From an uncultured Tateyamaria sp. (lineage in GTDB: Bacteria; Pseudomonadota; Alphaproteobacteria; Rhodobacterales; Rhodobacteraceae): a stretch of 64,000 bases of DNA. A program made the position numbers and the translations under genes. The stretch lies in assembly GCF_947497045.1 (NCBI RefSeq), contig NZ_CANMEU010000003.1:124001-188000 (forward strand), read 5' to 3'. Below the pieces are notes generated by a model. The model was not told the DNA's origin, made no database searches, and worked only from the letters and a program-made list of their open reading frames with translations. Positions 17,827 through 26,472 of the stretch are shown here, piece by piece (position 1 is the first letter of the stretch; each line of letters opens with the position of its first letter).

Positions 17827-18115
17827 ATGGTTCTGAATAAAGCGTTTTTTTGATCTGCCCGAGGGAATGATCTATCTGGATGGCAACTCGCTTGGGTCGT
17901 TGTCCAAATCGGCCAGGGCACGGGTTGCCTCGATGCTGTCGGACGAATGGGGTACGCAGCTGATCAAAGGATGGAACGGTGCGGGCTGGATGGCGCAACC
18001 CGATCAGATAGGGGACCGCGCGGGTCGCCTGATCGGGGCACCTCGGGGCACGGTGGCGATGCGCGACCGGCTGTGGGCTGATCCCAAATACCAGACCAAG
18101 GCGCGCGTGACGTAA
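17827..18115 (+). pseudogene. kynU: Kynureninase remnant (frameshift plus large internal deletion)
   Basis: The ATG at 17827 directly follows the kynA stop and reads MVLNKAFF before a stop. Removing one T from the seven-T run at 17845-17851 restores a frame reading FFDLPEGMIYLDGNSLGSLS and on through LSDEWGTQLIKGWNGAGWM and PDQIGDRAGRLIG, the N-terminal 75 or so residues of kynureninase. After GTVAM (about 18058) the next expected segment, including the PLP lysine region, is absent; the frame instead ends RDRLWADPKYQTKARVT, which looks like the enzyme's C-terminal tail. A normal enzyme has about 400 residues. Whatever the exact junction, this cannot encode an active enzyme. Confidence 0.8.
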
Positions 18116-18385
18116 GGACCGGGATCATCTGGTCCAACTTCGCTATGGCCGAGGTGCCGTCCGCAACCGTGCAGGGTAAATTCCACGTCATCTCTATGCG
18201 GATCCGTCCGTGCTGGCATGCAAGGGGACCATCCGCATTGGTTCGATGTCGCATGGGAAAACCGTGCCCGTCACGAAGCTGCCTGCACGTGGGTGGCTGA
18301 AAATGGCGTGAAAGGCGCAGGGTATGATCCGGGGCGCTGGCCGGACGCTGTTTGCTGGCGCAAAGTCGCCCCGCCCACCGACCCA
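18116..18385. other. Unexplained 270-bp gap after the kynU remnant
   Basis: No intact gene is seen. Short open stretches on the plus strand (for example PHWFDVAWENRARHEAAC near 18235 and CKGTIRIGSMSHGKTVPV in another frame near 18220) look protein-like but are not recognised. The next gene, znuB, converges from the right. This may be further debris from the deletion that hit kynU. Confidence 0.4.
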
Positions 18386-19183
18386 TTACCCGGTCTGGCG
18401 GCCAAACCGTCCCACCAGGGTGGTGATCGTGAAAATGCCCGCCGCCACGCAGACGATTGTCGGCCCCGTGGGCGTGTCGAACTGAAACGCGGCACCCAAA
18501 CCCGCGATGGCGGCGACACTGCCGATCAGCGCAGTCAGCAGCGCCATGACCTCGGGCGTGCGTGCGAGGGGACGGGCGGCAGCAGGGGGGATGACCAACA
18601 GCGCACCGATCAGTAAGGCCCCGACCGCCTTGATCGCAACAGCGACGGTGATGGCGAGGGCGATGGTGATCACCAGTTGCTCGGTGCGAAACGAAATGCC
18701 GCTGGCCTGGGCCAGATCGGGGTTCAACGTGGCGGTAAGCAGCCGGTGCCACCGCCACAGCATCAACCCGATCACAACCGCAGCGCCGCCCCAGATCACG
18801 GCGAGATCCGTCTTGGACACCGCCAGGATATCACCAAACAGATAGGCCATCAGATCGACCCGCACGCCGGACAGGAACGACACGGCCACCAGGCCGACCG
18901 CGAGCGCCGAATGGGCCGCAACCCCCAGCAATGTATCCTCGGCCAGCCCGCGCCCTGACAAGGTCTGCACCATCAACGCCATCAGCAGCGCAGCGCATAA
19001 CACCCCCAGCATGATCGGCCCTTGCAGCGCCAGCGACATCGCTACGCCAAGAAGGGCCGCGTGGGCTGTCGCGTCTCCAAAATAGGCCATGCGCCGCCAC
19101 ACCACAAAGCAGCCAAGCGGGGCCGCAGTCAGTGCCGTACCAATCCCCGCGAGGCCTGCGCGAACCAGAAAATCGTCAAGCAT
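18386..19183 (-). CDS. znuB: Zinc ABC transporter permease
   Basis: About 265 residues from ATG 19183 (ATG 19189 is equally possible; both lie within the end of znuC). An ABC-3 family permease with about eight helices: MAYFGDATAHAALLGVAMSL, LMAYLFGDILAV, and GALLIGALLVIPPAAARPL. It moves Zn(II) from ZnuA across the inner membrane using ZnuC. It shares a short overlap with znuC. Confidence 0.92.
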   Translation of the reverse strand: MLDDFLVRAGLAGIGTALTAAPLGCFVVWRRMAYFGDATAHAALLGVAMSLALQGPIMLGVLCAALLMALMVQTLSGRGLAEDTLLGVAAHSALAVGLVAVSFLSGVRVDLMAYLFGDILAVSKTDLAVIWGGAAVVIGLMLWRWHRLLTATLNPDLAQASGISFRTEQLVITIALAITVAVAIKAVGALLIGALLVIPPAAARPLARTPEVMALLTALIGSVAAIAGLGAAFQFDTPTGPTIVCVAAGIFTITTLVGRFGRQTG

Positions 19184-19922
19184 GGTCATGTTCATCGTGG
19201 TGATGGTGGGTATGATCGTGCGCGTGGTCGTGATCGTGGCGGTAAATCGCAAACGCGCCTTGGGTGCCTGTGCCAAACAGGGCCTGATATTCGGGTGCGT
19301 CCTGCACCACGTCCGGTGTGCCTTCGCAACAGACATGTCCATTCAGGCACAAGACCCGGTCCGAGGCGGCCATGACCACATGCAGATCATGGCTGACCAT
19401 CAGCACGGCGCAGCCCAGATCGCGCCGTACATTTGCGATCTGTTGGTAAAATGCTGCGGCACCCGGTTGGTCCAGCCCCTGCGTTGCCTCATCAAGGATC
19501 AAAAGGTCGGGGGCCATCAACAGCGCCCGCGCCAGCAGGACGCGCTGAAACTGCCCGCCGGACAGGGCGCGCATCTGGGTGCCCGCCAGATTGGGCACGC
19601 CGGCCTCCGTCAATGCCCGCGCCATCGCATCCTTGCTGTGGCGGTGGGGCAGGCACAGGAACCGCGCAACGGTCAGCGGCAACAACCCATCCATATGAAG
19701 CGTTTGCGGTACATAGCCGATGCGCAGGTTGTGCAGGGTATCCACGGTACCGGATTCCGGTTTAAGTGCGCCAATCAACCCTTTGACCAGGGTGGATTTT
19801 CCAGATCCGTTGGGGCCGACAAGTGTGACGATCTCGCCGCGGTCGATGTGCATGTCCACATCGCGCAAGACCGTCTTGCCCGCCTGCTTCAGCGTCAGTC
19901 CCGTTGTTGTGATCAGGCGCAT
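19176..19922 (-). CDS. znuC: Zinc ABC transporter ATP-binding protein
   Basis: 248 residues from ATG 19922, which has AGAGG just upstream. Walker A VGPNGSGKSTLVKG, signature LSGGQFQRVLLARAL, Walker B LLILDEATQGLD and switch His in LMVSHDLHVV are present. The C-terminal tail is rich in His and Asp (HDHDHAHDHTHHHHDEHDHA), suggesting metal sensing or buffering in the cytoplasm. The start lies within the end of zur. Confidence 0.93.
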   Translation of the reverse strand: MRLITTTGLTLKQAGKTVLRDVDMHIDRGEIVTLVGPNGSGKSTLVKGLIGALKPESGTVDTLHNLRIGYVPQTLHMDGLLPLTVARFLCLPHRHSKDAMARALTEAGVPNLAGTQMRALSGGQFQRVLLARALLMAPDLLILDEATQGLDQPGAAAFYQQIANVRRDLGCAVLMVSHDLHVVMAASDRVLCLNGHVCCEGTPDVVQDAPEYQALFGTGTQGAFAIYRHDHDHAHDHTHHHHDEHDHA

Positions 19923-20395
19923 GGAGCCTCTTGGCATTGCGGGCACAGGCCCAACGCCTCGACCACTGTGCGGCTGATGGTGAACCCGGCGGCGCGCGCC
20001 GCTTCACCCAAGCGCCCCTGGGTGGCTGTGGTTTCCGCTTCGGCCACCGACTTGCAGGAGGTGCAGATCAGGAAGGCGGGGCTGTGATCCGCCCCGAAAT
20101 GGGCGCAGGCAATATAGGCATTCAACCCTTCGATCTTGTGCGCAAACCCCGCAGAGGTCAGGAAATCAAGTGCGCGGTAGGCGACAGGAGGGGCGGTGCC
20201 AAGTCCGTCCTCGGCCAACACGGCCAGCAAATCATAGGCTCCAAGCGCGCGATGTTCGGCCAGCAGAATCTCCAGCGCACGGCGCCGAATGGGCGTCAGC
20301 TTCAGCTTGTGCTGCGCGCAATAGGCGTCGGCCTGCGCCAGCGTCGTGCGAATACAGTCGGCGTGATCGTGGGGCTGGAACCCGAAGGCTGGCAT
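19913..20395 (-). CDS. zur: Zinc uptake regulator (Fur family)
   Basis: 160 residues. The winged helix is at about residues 28-85 (LTPIRRRALEILLAEH, GTAPPVAYRALDFL) and the dimer domain carries the structural Cys4 zinc site as CTSC and CPQC pairs. His residues in HKIEGLNAYIACAH complete the regulatory site. With zinc bound it should block znuA and its own operon. It is the first gene of zur-znuC-znuB and divergent from znuA. Confidence 0.92.
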   Translation of the reverse strand: MPAFGFQPHDHADCIRTTLAQADAYCAQHKLKLTPIRRRALEILLAEHRALGAYDLLAVLAEDGLGTAPPVAYRALDFLTSAGFAHKIEGLNAYIACAHFGADHSPAFLICTSCKSVAEAETTATQGRLGEAARAAGFTISRTVVEALGLCPQCQEAPCA

Positions 20396-20435
20396 GGCGC
20401 TGTCCTGTATGAAAACCGCATTTTCCGGCTTGATA

Positions 20436-20452
20436 TGTTATAGTATTACATT
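20436..20452. promoter_or_regulatory. Zur-like operator, upstream copy
   Basis: The 17-bp atgttatagtattacat is an imperfect palindrome centred in the zur/znuA divergent region, 41 bp before the zur start. It resembles the second site at 20471-20483 in the TTAT/ATAA half-site core. Confidence 0.6.
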
Positions 20453-20470
20453 TAGCAAGGGTGCTGAAGT

Positions 20471-20483
20471 GTTATGATATAAC
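20471..20483. promoter_or_regulatory. Zur-like operator, znuA-proximal copy
   Basis: The sequence gttatgatataac is a perfect 5-bp inverted repeat around a 3-bp centre (GTTAT-N3-ATAAC), the style of alphaproteobacterial Zur boxes. It ends 19 bp before the znuA start, overlapping where RNA polymerase would bind. Confidence 0.7.
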
Positions 20484-20502
20484 GTACAGATTGGAGGCCG
20501 GG

Positions 20503-21639
20503 ATGCGGGCAATTCTTGTGACAGCGTGTGTATGGGGCGGGGCGGCTGCGGCCGATATCCCACGGGTTGCGGTCGATATCGCACCGGTCCATTCGATTGT
20601 GGCCGCAGTGATGGGGGATCTGGGGCAGCCGAACTTGATCGTCTCTCCCGGTGCGTCGCCGCACGGCTACAGCATGCGCCCTTCGGAAGCGCGCGCGCTG
20701 GATCAGGCTGATGTGGTTGTCTGGGTGGGCGAGGGGCTGGCCTCATGGCTCTCCGGCCCGATCACGGAACTCGCGGCAGGGGCGGAGGTGATCGAACTGC
20801 TGGATCTGCCGGGCACTCAGCTGCTTGAGATACGTGAGAACGCGGCCTTTGGCAGTCACGACGACCACGGTCATGGGGCGGCACATGATGGTGATGATCA
20901 CGATGATCACGAGGCGAAGGTGGATGATGACCATGATGAGAATGGCCATGAGGACCACGCAGATGAGGTGAAGGCGGATGCCGATCACGACCACGCCCAT
21001 GATGACCATGCCCAGGACGATCACGATGATCATGCGCCGGAGGCCCACGACGACCATGCCGCTGAAGCCCACGACGACCACGACGACCATGAAGGCGAAG
21101 ACCATGCAGATGCGCATGCGGACCACGATCACGGGGCCTTTGATCCGCATGCTTGGCTCGACCCGCAAAATGCGGTGATCTGGGCGCAGACGATCGCGCA
21201 GGTGTTGGCGGAGAAAGACCCCGAAAACAGTGCTGTCTATACGTCAAATGCAGAAGCTTTCGCATCTGATATGAATGCGTTGCAGGACGAAGTTACAGCG
21301 ATCCTCGCCCCCGTTACGGATCGTCCCTTTGTCGTGTTTCACGACGCCTATCACTACTTCGAAAATCGGTTCGGGGTCGAAGCTGTTGGCGCGGTATCCG
21401 CAAGCGACGCCGCGGCGCCCAGCCCCGCACGGGTTGCCGCGTTGCGCGATGAGGTCGCCGGGTTTGAGGCGGTCTGTGCGATGCGCGAGCCACAGTTTGC
21501 GGGTGGCATGCTCGAATCGCTTGGCACGGTCAAACTCGGAGAGATGGACCCGATGGGTGCAGCCCTTGAGGTGGGGCCGACGCTTTATTCAGAGTTGCTG
21601 CGCGGCATGGCGACTTCGCTGGCCAACTGCCTGAAATAA
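20503..21639 (+). CDS. znuA: Zinc ABC transporter periplasmic binding protein with long His/Asp-rich loop
   Basis: 378 residues from the ATG at 20503, which follows GGAGG and opens a signal peptide (RAILVTACVWGGAAA). Zinc ligand regions are DIAPVHSIVAAVMG, the DPHAWLDPQ segment and FHDAYHYFENRFG. Between the first two, from about residue 122 to 215, lies a loop made mostly of His, Asp, Glu and Ala, with dozens of His residues. Such loops are known in ZnuA as zinc-buffering elements but this one is longer than usual. It scavenges periplasmic zinc for ZnuBC. Confidence 0.93.
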   Translation: MRAILVTACVWGGAAAADIPRVAVDIAPVHSIVAAVMGDLGQPNLIVSPGASPHGYSMRPSEARALDQADVVVWVGEGLASWLSGPITELAAGAEVIELLDLPGTQLLEIRENAAFGSHDDHGHGAAHDGDDHDDHEAKVDDDHDENGHEDHADEVKADADHDHAHDDHAQDDHDDHAPEAHDDHAAEAHDDHDDHEGEDHADAHADHDHGAFDPHAWLDPQNAVIWAQTIAQVLAEKDPENSAVYTSNAEAFASDMNALQDEVTAILAPVTDRPFVVFHDAYHYFENRFGVEAVGAVSASDAAAPSPARVAALRDEVAGFEAVCAMREPQFAGGMLESLGTVKLGEMDPMGAALEVGPTLYSELLRGMATSLANCLK

Positions 21640-21646
21640 CACGCTG

Positions 21647-22873
21647 TCAAAGGGTCATCTTCGCGCGCATATGATCCAGCAGCGCGGGGATTTCCTTTTT
21701 GAAGCGAAAGAACCCATGGCTGGCATGCGGCCACGCTGCGCCGTCATAGGGGCGGCGGAGCTGCACAAGGTCCGGCGCATCCGGCATATTGGATATTGCG
21801 CCAAACAGATCAGCAACAGGCCCCACGGGCGCGTAGGGGGTGATGATCTGGTCCGCGCCTGTGGTCGCGATCCATGCCATCAGTTCATCGGGTGTTGCAG
21901 CCGTTTGGGAAACACTCCCAAGGCGTGACGCATACCGATCCGTCATGTCCCCGAGGGCGGCGTCGGCAAAGGCGGTGACATGTGGTGCGACCTCAAGCGG
22001 AGAGAGGTGCGATCGGGCGCACAGGATGGCTGTTGCCACAGGGCGTACACCGGCCTCAAACAGATATGATGGGCTCATATCCTCGTCATGCAGGACCAGT
22101 GCGGTCCGTTTGGCGGGATCAAACCGCCTCATCTCGGGCAAAGCAGAGGCTGGCGGTACAGGTGATCCGGGAACCGCCACAGCCTCGCCTGCAAGCTGCC
22201 ATTTCGGTGCAAATCGTCCTTCGGTGAATTTCGAGATGTTGGAAGTGCGCGCGAGGTATGTTTTGCCCGGTGTCTGAATGCCCGCCACCCACCGCCAGCC
22301 AAGCGTGTTGGACGCCGGGTCGCCGTCCAGCAAATGGCGCAGGAAAAAGTCGGCCCCCAACTCCCACGGCAGACGCAATGTGAAAATCCAGATCGAGGCG
22401 AACCACATCCGGGCGTGATTGTGAAGATATCCCGTATCCACAAGCTCTTGCGCCCAAGCGTTAAAGCACTCGATCTCGGTTTGACCGGCATAGGCTGCGG
22501 CCCATCTGTCGCGCAGGCCCGCCTGTGTCTGTACATCGTTCAGCGCCCGTTTCAGCGCGCTTTTGTACTGGTGCCAAACGGTCGGGCGCATCTCGAGCCA
22601 ACCTTTCCAATAGGTCCGCCAGAACACCTCTTGAATGAACTTTTCTGCGGCTTCGGGGCTGTGGTGCCCAAGGGTGGCGTGCAACACCTCGGTCTCGGTG
22701 ATCAGGCGCGCGCGCAGATAGGGCGACAGGGTCGACACGCCCGTGTGCCCATCCCGGCCCAGATCATAGTTGCGCCGCGCCGCATAGTCGCGCCCGGCCT
22801 GCGGGACGAAGCGTTGCAAACGGTCAGGGGCGGCGGCACGGGCGGGGGCAAAGCGGATCAATGCGTCAGTCAT
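21647..22873 (-). CDS. Photolyase/cryptochrome-related protein with domains in inverted order
   Basis: 408 residues. The N-terminal two thirds match the FAD-binding helical domain of DNA photolyases: GVSTLSPYLRARLIT, EKFIQEVFWRTYWKGW, ECFNAWAQELVDTGYLHNHARMWFASIWIF, and DGDPASNTLGWRWVAGIQTPGKTY, with the FAD-contact Asn and Trp positions. Normally this domain is C-terminal. Here an alpha/beta domain resembling the photolyase antenna domain (RTALVLHDEDMSPSYLF through ATTGADQIITPY) comes after it. Relatives are annotated only as FAD-binding-domain proteins, so repair or signalling cannot be decided. It converges on znuA with 7 bp between. Confidence 0.75.
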   Translation of the reverse strand: MTDALIRFAPARAAAPDRLQRFVPQAGRDYAARRNYDLGRDGHTGVSTLSPYLRARLITETEVLHATLGHHSPEAAEKFIQEVFWRTYWKGWLEMRPTVWHQYKSALKRALNDVQTQAGLRDRWAAAYAGQTEIECFNAWAQELVDTGYLHNHARMWFASIWIFTLRLPWELGADFFLRHLLDGDPASNTLGWRWVAGIQTPGKTYLARTSNISKFTEGRFAPKWQLAGEAVAVPGSPVPPASALPEMRRFDPAKRTALVLHDEDMSPSYLFEAGVRPVATAILCARSHLSPLEVAPHVTAFADAALGDMTDRYASRLGSVSQTAATPDELMAWIATTGADQIITPYAPVGPVADLFGAISNMPDAPDLVQLRRPYDGAAWPHASHGFFRFKKEIPALLDHMRAKMTL

Positions 22874-23006
22874 GGCGCAGAAGTTAGCGGGCAGTTAAGC
22901 GGCTTCAAGCGCGCAGGTGCCCTTGCAGGTCCCAAACGGCGATACTAAGACTCGGGTAACTTGTTTGCGGGTATGGTCTCGCAAATATTCGACGAGGCAG
23001 AACTCC

Positions 23007-23648
23007 ATGCGCGATCCCATTGAACAATTCCAATACGTCACCAACAATCTGGTCCCGATGGTGGTCGAACAGACCAGCCGGGGCGAACGGGCCTATGACA
23101 TCTTTTCGCGCCTGCTCAAAGAGCGGATCATTTTCATCAACGGCCCGGTCCATAGCGGGATGAGCCACCTGATTGTCGCTCAGTTGCTGCACCTTGAGGC
23201 CGAAAATCCGTCCAAGGAAATCAGTATGTATGTGAACTCGCCCGGTGGCGAGGTGACGGCTGGCTTTTCGATCTATGACACGATGCAATATATCAAACCC
23301 AAAGTGTCGACGCTGATTTGCGGGATGGCTGCGTCCATGGGCTCGGCCATTGCGATTGGGGGCGAGCCGGGGATGCGGTTTGCGCTGCCCAATTCCGAAA
23401 TCATGGTCCACCAGCCGTCAGGCGGTTCGCAGGGTATGGCGGCTGATATTCTGATTTCGGCCCGTCACATCGAACAGACCCGCGAGCGGATGTATCAGAT
23501 GTATGTCAAACACTCCGGCCAGGACTATGAAACGGTCCAAAAGGCGATGGACCGTGACACATGGATGACCCCTGAAGAGGCGAAGGAATGGGGCCACGTC
23601 GATGAAATCGTCGAAAGCCGCGGCAAGGCGGATGACGCCGACGCCTGA
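23007..23648 (+). CDS. clpP: ATP-dependent Clp protease proteolytic subunit
   Basis: 213 residues from the ATG at 23007 ([11 protein letters not shown]). Conserved core [20 protein letters not shown], the strand [10 protein letters not shown], nucleophile Ser in CGMAASMGS, catalytic His in IMVHQPSGG and the Asp region [12 protein letters not shown]. It forms the barrel-shaped protease that ClpX feeds. It is followed by clpX after a 175-bp gap that may hold a separate promoter. Confidence 0.93.
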   Translation: MRDPIEQFQYVTNNLVPMVVEQTSRGERAYDIFSRLLKERIIFINGPVHSGMSHLIVAQLLHLEAENPSKEISMYVNSPGGEVTAGFSIYDTMQYIKPKVSTLICGMAASMGSAIAIGGEPGMRFALPNSEIMVHQPSGGSQGMAADILISARHIEQTRERMYQMYVKHSGQDYETVQKAMDRDTWMTPEEAKEWGHVDEIVESRGKADDADA

Positions 23649-23823
23649 CGGGTGCACGCCCCTGTGACAGGGGGGTCCGTGACGCGGTCTGCGTTGACGC
23701 AAGGGCCGCATAAAAAGACGATTGTGGACCCCGCGGGGCTGGCCTAAGCTGGCAGTCACGCGGGGCGCGCCGGGCCAGATTCCGGCACCAGAAATTGCGG
23801 TATCCAGCCGGGAAGGACGCGAC

Positions 23824-25089
23824 ATGGCCACGAATTCGAGCGGCGACAGCAAAAATACCCTCTATTGCAGCTTTTGCGGCAAGAGCCAGCACGAGGTGCG
23901 CAAGCTGATTGCGGGCCCGACCGTGTTCATCTGTGATGAATGTGTCGAGCTGTGCATGGACATCATTCGCGAGGAAACAAAGGCGTCGGGGCTGAAATCC
24001 ACCGATGGTGTGCCCACGCCCAAGGACATTTGCGGCGTTCTTGACGACTATGTGATCGGTCAGGCCATGGCCAAGCGCGTGTTGTCGGTCGCCGTGCACA
24101 ACCATTACAAACGTCTCAACCATGCCCAGAAGGGTGGGGATATTGAACTGGCGAAATCCAACATCCTGCTGATCGGCCCCACGGGCTGCGGCAAGACGCT
24201 GCTGGCGCAGACACTGGCGCGCATTCTGGATGTGCCGTTCACCATGGCCGACGCCACGACCCTTACCGAAGCGGGCTATGTCGGTGAGGATGTGGAAAAC
24301 ATCATTCTCAAGCTGCTCCAGTCTTCGGAGTACAACGTCGAACGTGCCCAACGCGGCATCGTCTACATCGACGAGGTCGACAAGATCACGCGCAAGTCCG
24401 AAAACCCCTCGATCACCCGCGATGTGTCGGGTGAAGGCGTGCAGCAAGCGCTGCTGAAACTGATGGAAGGCACCGTTGCCTCTGTTCCCCCGCAAGGCGG
24501 GCGGAAACATCCGCAGCAGGAATTCCTGCAAGTGGACACAACCAACATCCTGTTCATCTGCGGCGGGGCCTTTGCGGGTCTCGACAAGATCATCGCGGCG
24601 CGCGGCAAAGGCTCGGCCATGGGCTTTGGCGCGGACGTGCGTGACAACGATGATCGCGGCGTGGGCGAAATCTTTACCGATCTCGAACCCGAGGATCTGC
24701 TGAAATTCGGGTTGATCCCTGAATTCGTCGGTCGTTTGCCGGTTCTGGCCACGCTTGAGGATCTGGATGAGGATGCGCTTGTTACCATCCTGACCGCGCC
24801 CAAGAACGCGCTGGTCAAACAGTATCAGCGCCTGTTCGAGCTGGAAGACACCGAGCTGACCTTTACCGACGACGCCCTTAGCGCCATCGCCAAGCGCGCG
24901 ATTGAACGCAAAACAGGCGCGCGGGGGCTGCGCTCGATCCTCGAAGACATCCTGCTCGACACGATGTTCGAATTGCCGGGCCTTGAGTCGGTGACCGAAG
25001 TGGTCGTGAACGAAGAGGCGGTGAACTCGGATGCAGCGCCGCTGATGATCCACGCGGATGCGGAAAAAGAACCGGCCTCGGCAGGCTGA
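23824..25089 (+). CDS. clpX: ATP-dependent Clp protease ATPase subunit ClpX
   Basis: 421 residues. N-terminal Cys4 zinc-binding domain ([11 protein letters not shown] ... CDECVELC), Walker [16 protein letters not shown], Walker [10 protein letters not shown], the ClpP-docking IGF-type loop region near [12 protein letters not shown], and sensor [12 protein letters not shown]. It unfolds tagged proteins and passes them to ClpP. It ends in a clear terminator. Confidence 0.96.
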   Translation: MATNSSGDSKNTLYCSFCGKSQHEVRKLIAGPTVFICDECVELCMDIIREETKASGLKSTDGVPTPKDICGVLDDYVIGQAMAKRVLSVAVHNHYKRLNHAQKGGDIELAKSNILLIGPTGCGKTLLAQTLARILDVPFTMADATTLTEAGYVGEDVENIILKLLQSSEYNVERAQRGIVYIDEVDKITRKSENPSITRDVSGEGVQQALLKLMEGTVASVPPQGGRKHPQQEFLQVDTTNILFICGGAFAGLDKIIAARGKGSAMGFGADVRDNDDRGVGEIFTDLEPEDLLKFGLIPEFVGRLPVLATLEDLDEDALVTILTAPKNALVKQYQRLFELEDTELTFTDDALSAIAKRAIERKTGARGLRSILEDILLDTMFELPGLESVTEVVVNEEAVNSDAAPLMIHADAEKEPASAG

Positions 25090-25108
25090 TCCCCGCGCGC
25101 AGGTGAAC

Positions 25109-25139
25109 AAAAAAGGCGTGCTTACGGGCGCGCCTTTTT
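25109..25139 (+). terminator. Rho-independent terminator after clpX
   Basis: A stem aaaaaggcg / cgccttttt with a GC-rich inner part and a T run, 20 bp after the clpX stop. Confidence 0.85.
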
Positions 25140-25190
25140 CACATCCCCCGTAAGGCGTGCCTGTGGCACGCCCAACAGCAGAGGCCGCAC

Positions 25191-25553
25191 ATGACCATCA
25201 AGCGCATTTCCTCGGGCGGTGAATATGAGCCGAAAGTGGGCTATTGCCGCGCGGTCGTCGCAGGCGGTTGGGTGCATGTGGCGGGCACCGTTGGGCAGGG
25301 CGAGACGGTCACCGATCAATGCCGCGATGCGCTCAAGACGATCCACGCCGCCTTGCTGGAGGCGGGAGCCGACTGGCAGGACGTGGTGCGCGTCATCTAT
25401 ATGCTGCCTGACCGGGCCGAGTTTAAACCGTGCTGGCCGATCCTGTCGGCGGCCTTTGGCGCGCATCCACCTGCGGCCACGATGATCGAATGCGGGCTGC
25501 TGGATCCCAAGTTTCGGATCGAGATCGAGGTGACTGCGCTGATCCCTGCCTGA
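25191..25553 (+). CDS. RidA/YjgF-family protein
   Basis: 120 residues, the normal size. It has the family fold pattern GYCRAVVAGGWVHVAGTVGQG, the QDVVRVIYMLPDRAEF segment and the C-terminal PAATMIECGLL with FRIEIEVTALIP. RidA-type proteins hydrolyse reactive enamine or imine intermediates; the usual active-site arginine near the C terminus is not plainly seen here, so this may be a divergent subfamily. AGAGG precedes the ATG. Confidence 0.88.
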   Translation: MTIKRISSGGEYEPKVGYCRAVVAGGWVHVAGTVGQGETVTDQCRDALKTIHAALLEAGADWQDVVRVIYMLPDRAEFKPCWPILSAAFGAHPPAATMIECGLLDPKFRIEIEVTALIPA

Positions 25554-25625
25554 TGTGCGCGCGTGTCCTCTGGACGGGGCGCGCGCGATACGGCATAGAC
25601 TTAACCAAAGCGTCGGAGGCGAAAC

Positions 25626-26009
25626 ATGGGCATTCTCAACACTTTGCTGCGGTCAGTGACCTGGTGGAACGGACAGACGCTGAACACGCAGCTGTTCACG
25701 TGGCGCAAGGGTGCCAAAGTCGGCACCGACAGCGAGGGCAACACATTCTACAAGAACGCCGATGACAGCAAGCGGTGGGTGATTTTCAACGGCGAGGCCG
25801 AGGCAAGCCGCATTGATCCCGAATGGCACGGCTGGTTGCACCGCACATGGGACGAACCGCCCACTGACAAGCCGTTCAAACACAAAGACTGGGAAAAGCC
25901 GCATCAGCCAAACCTGACAGGGACCGCGATGGCCTATGCGCCCGCGGGATCGCTGCGCCGGGTTGCGCCTGCGGATCGGTCCGACTACGAAGCCTGGACT
26001 CCGGAATAG
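25626..26009 (+). CDS. NADH:ubiquinone oxidoreductase accessory subunit, NDUFA12 family
   Basis: 127 residues. The opening [21 protein letters not shown] and the motif [13 protein letters not shown]...RRWVIF-type strand and [15 protein letters not shown] are the signature of the B17.2/NDUFA12 family, an accessory subunit of alphaproteobacterial and mitochondrial complex I. It sits at the peripheral arm and does no catalysis itself. GGAGG precedes the ATG. The gene is away from the main nuo operon, as is usual in this group. Confidence 0.92.
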   Translation: MGILNTLLRSVTWWNGQTLNTQLFTWRKGAKVGTDSEGNTFYKNADDSKRWVIFNGEAEASRIDPEWHGWLHRTWDEPPTDKPFKHKDWEKPHQPNLTGTAMAYAPAGSLRRVAPADRSDYEAWTPE

Positions 26010-26019
26010 GCGCGCGGCC

Positions 26020-26472
26020 GTGGCGGAAAACACCACCGAAGTGCTTGTGGGGGGCGTCGTTTTGGCGGCGGCCATCGGCTTTGCGGTCTATGGTGCGCAG
26101 GTCGCCGGCTTGGGCAATGCGGGTGCCGCCACATACCCGCTGAGTGCCAGCTTTCGCAGCCTCGAAGGCGTGACTGTGGGCACGGATGTGCGTCTGGCCG
26201 GCGTCAAGGTCGGCACTGTGACGGATGTGGATTTGAACCCCGAAACCTACCGCGCCGACACGACCGTATCCCTGCGCGCGACCACCCAAATCCCCGATGA
26301 CAGCGCCATCGTGATCAGTTCCGAAGGGTTGCTGGGCGGTAATTTCGTGGAAATCGTGCCCGGCGGATCGCCATTCTATTACGAGGCCGGGGACGAGATC
26401 ACAGACACCCAAGGGGCCGTCAGCCTGATCTCGCTGTTGCTGAAATTCGTCTCCGGGGGCGACAGCGAATGA
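26020..26472 (+). CDS. mlaD: MlaD-type lipid transport protein (MCE domain)
   Basis: 150 residues from the GTG at 26020, 10 bp after the NDUFA12 stop. One N-terminal membrane helix (VLVGGVVLAAAIGFAVYG) is followed by an MCE domain: PLSASFRSLEGVTVGTDVRLAGVKVGTV, and EGLLGGNFVEIVPGGS. MlaD forms the periplasmic hexamer of the phospholipid-trafficking Mla system. The other mla genes are not nearby, so it must assemble with products made elsewhere. The 3' end overlaps the DUF2155 gene by 4 bp. Confidence 0.9.
   Translation: MAENTTEVLVGGVVLAAAIGFAVYGAQVAGLGNAGAATYPLSASFRSLEGVTVGTDVRLAGVKVGTVTDVDLNPETYRADTTVSLRATTQIPDDSAIVISSEGLLGGNFVEIVPGGSPFYYEAGDEITDTQGAVSLISLLLKFVSGGDSE

Noticed and set aside
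20866-21150. Repeated GATGACCATG-like DNA in znuA as a CRISPR or microsatellite
   Set aside because: The repeats are irregular codons for His and Asp inside an open frame with ZnuA motifs on both sides; there are no spacers of constant length.
23649-23823. Heat-shock promoter between clpP and clpX
   Set aside because: The gap is long enough, but no convincing -35/-10 pair for sigma-32 could be read.
23506-25110. 534-codon reverse-strand open frame over clpX
   Set aside because: Antisense of an unmistakable ClpX; no recognisable domain of its own.
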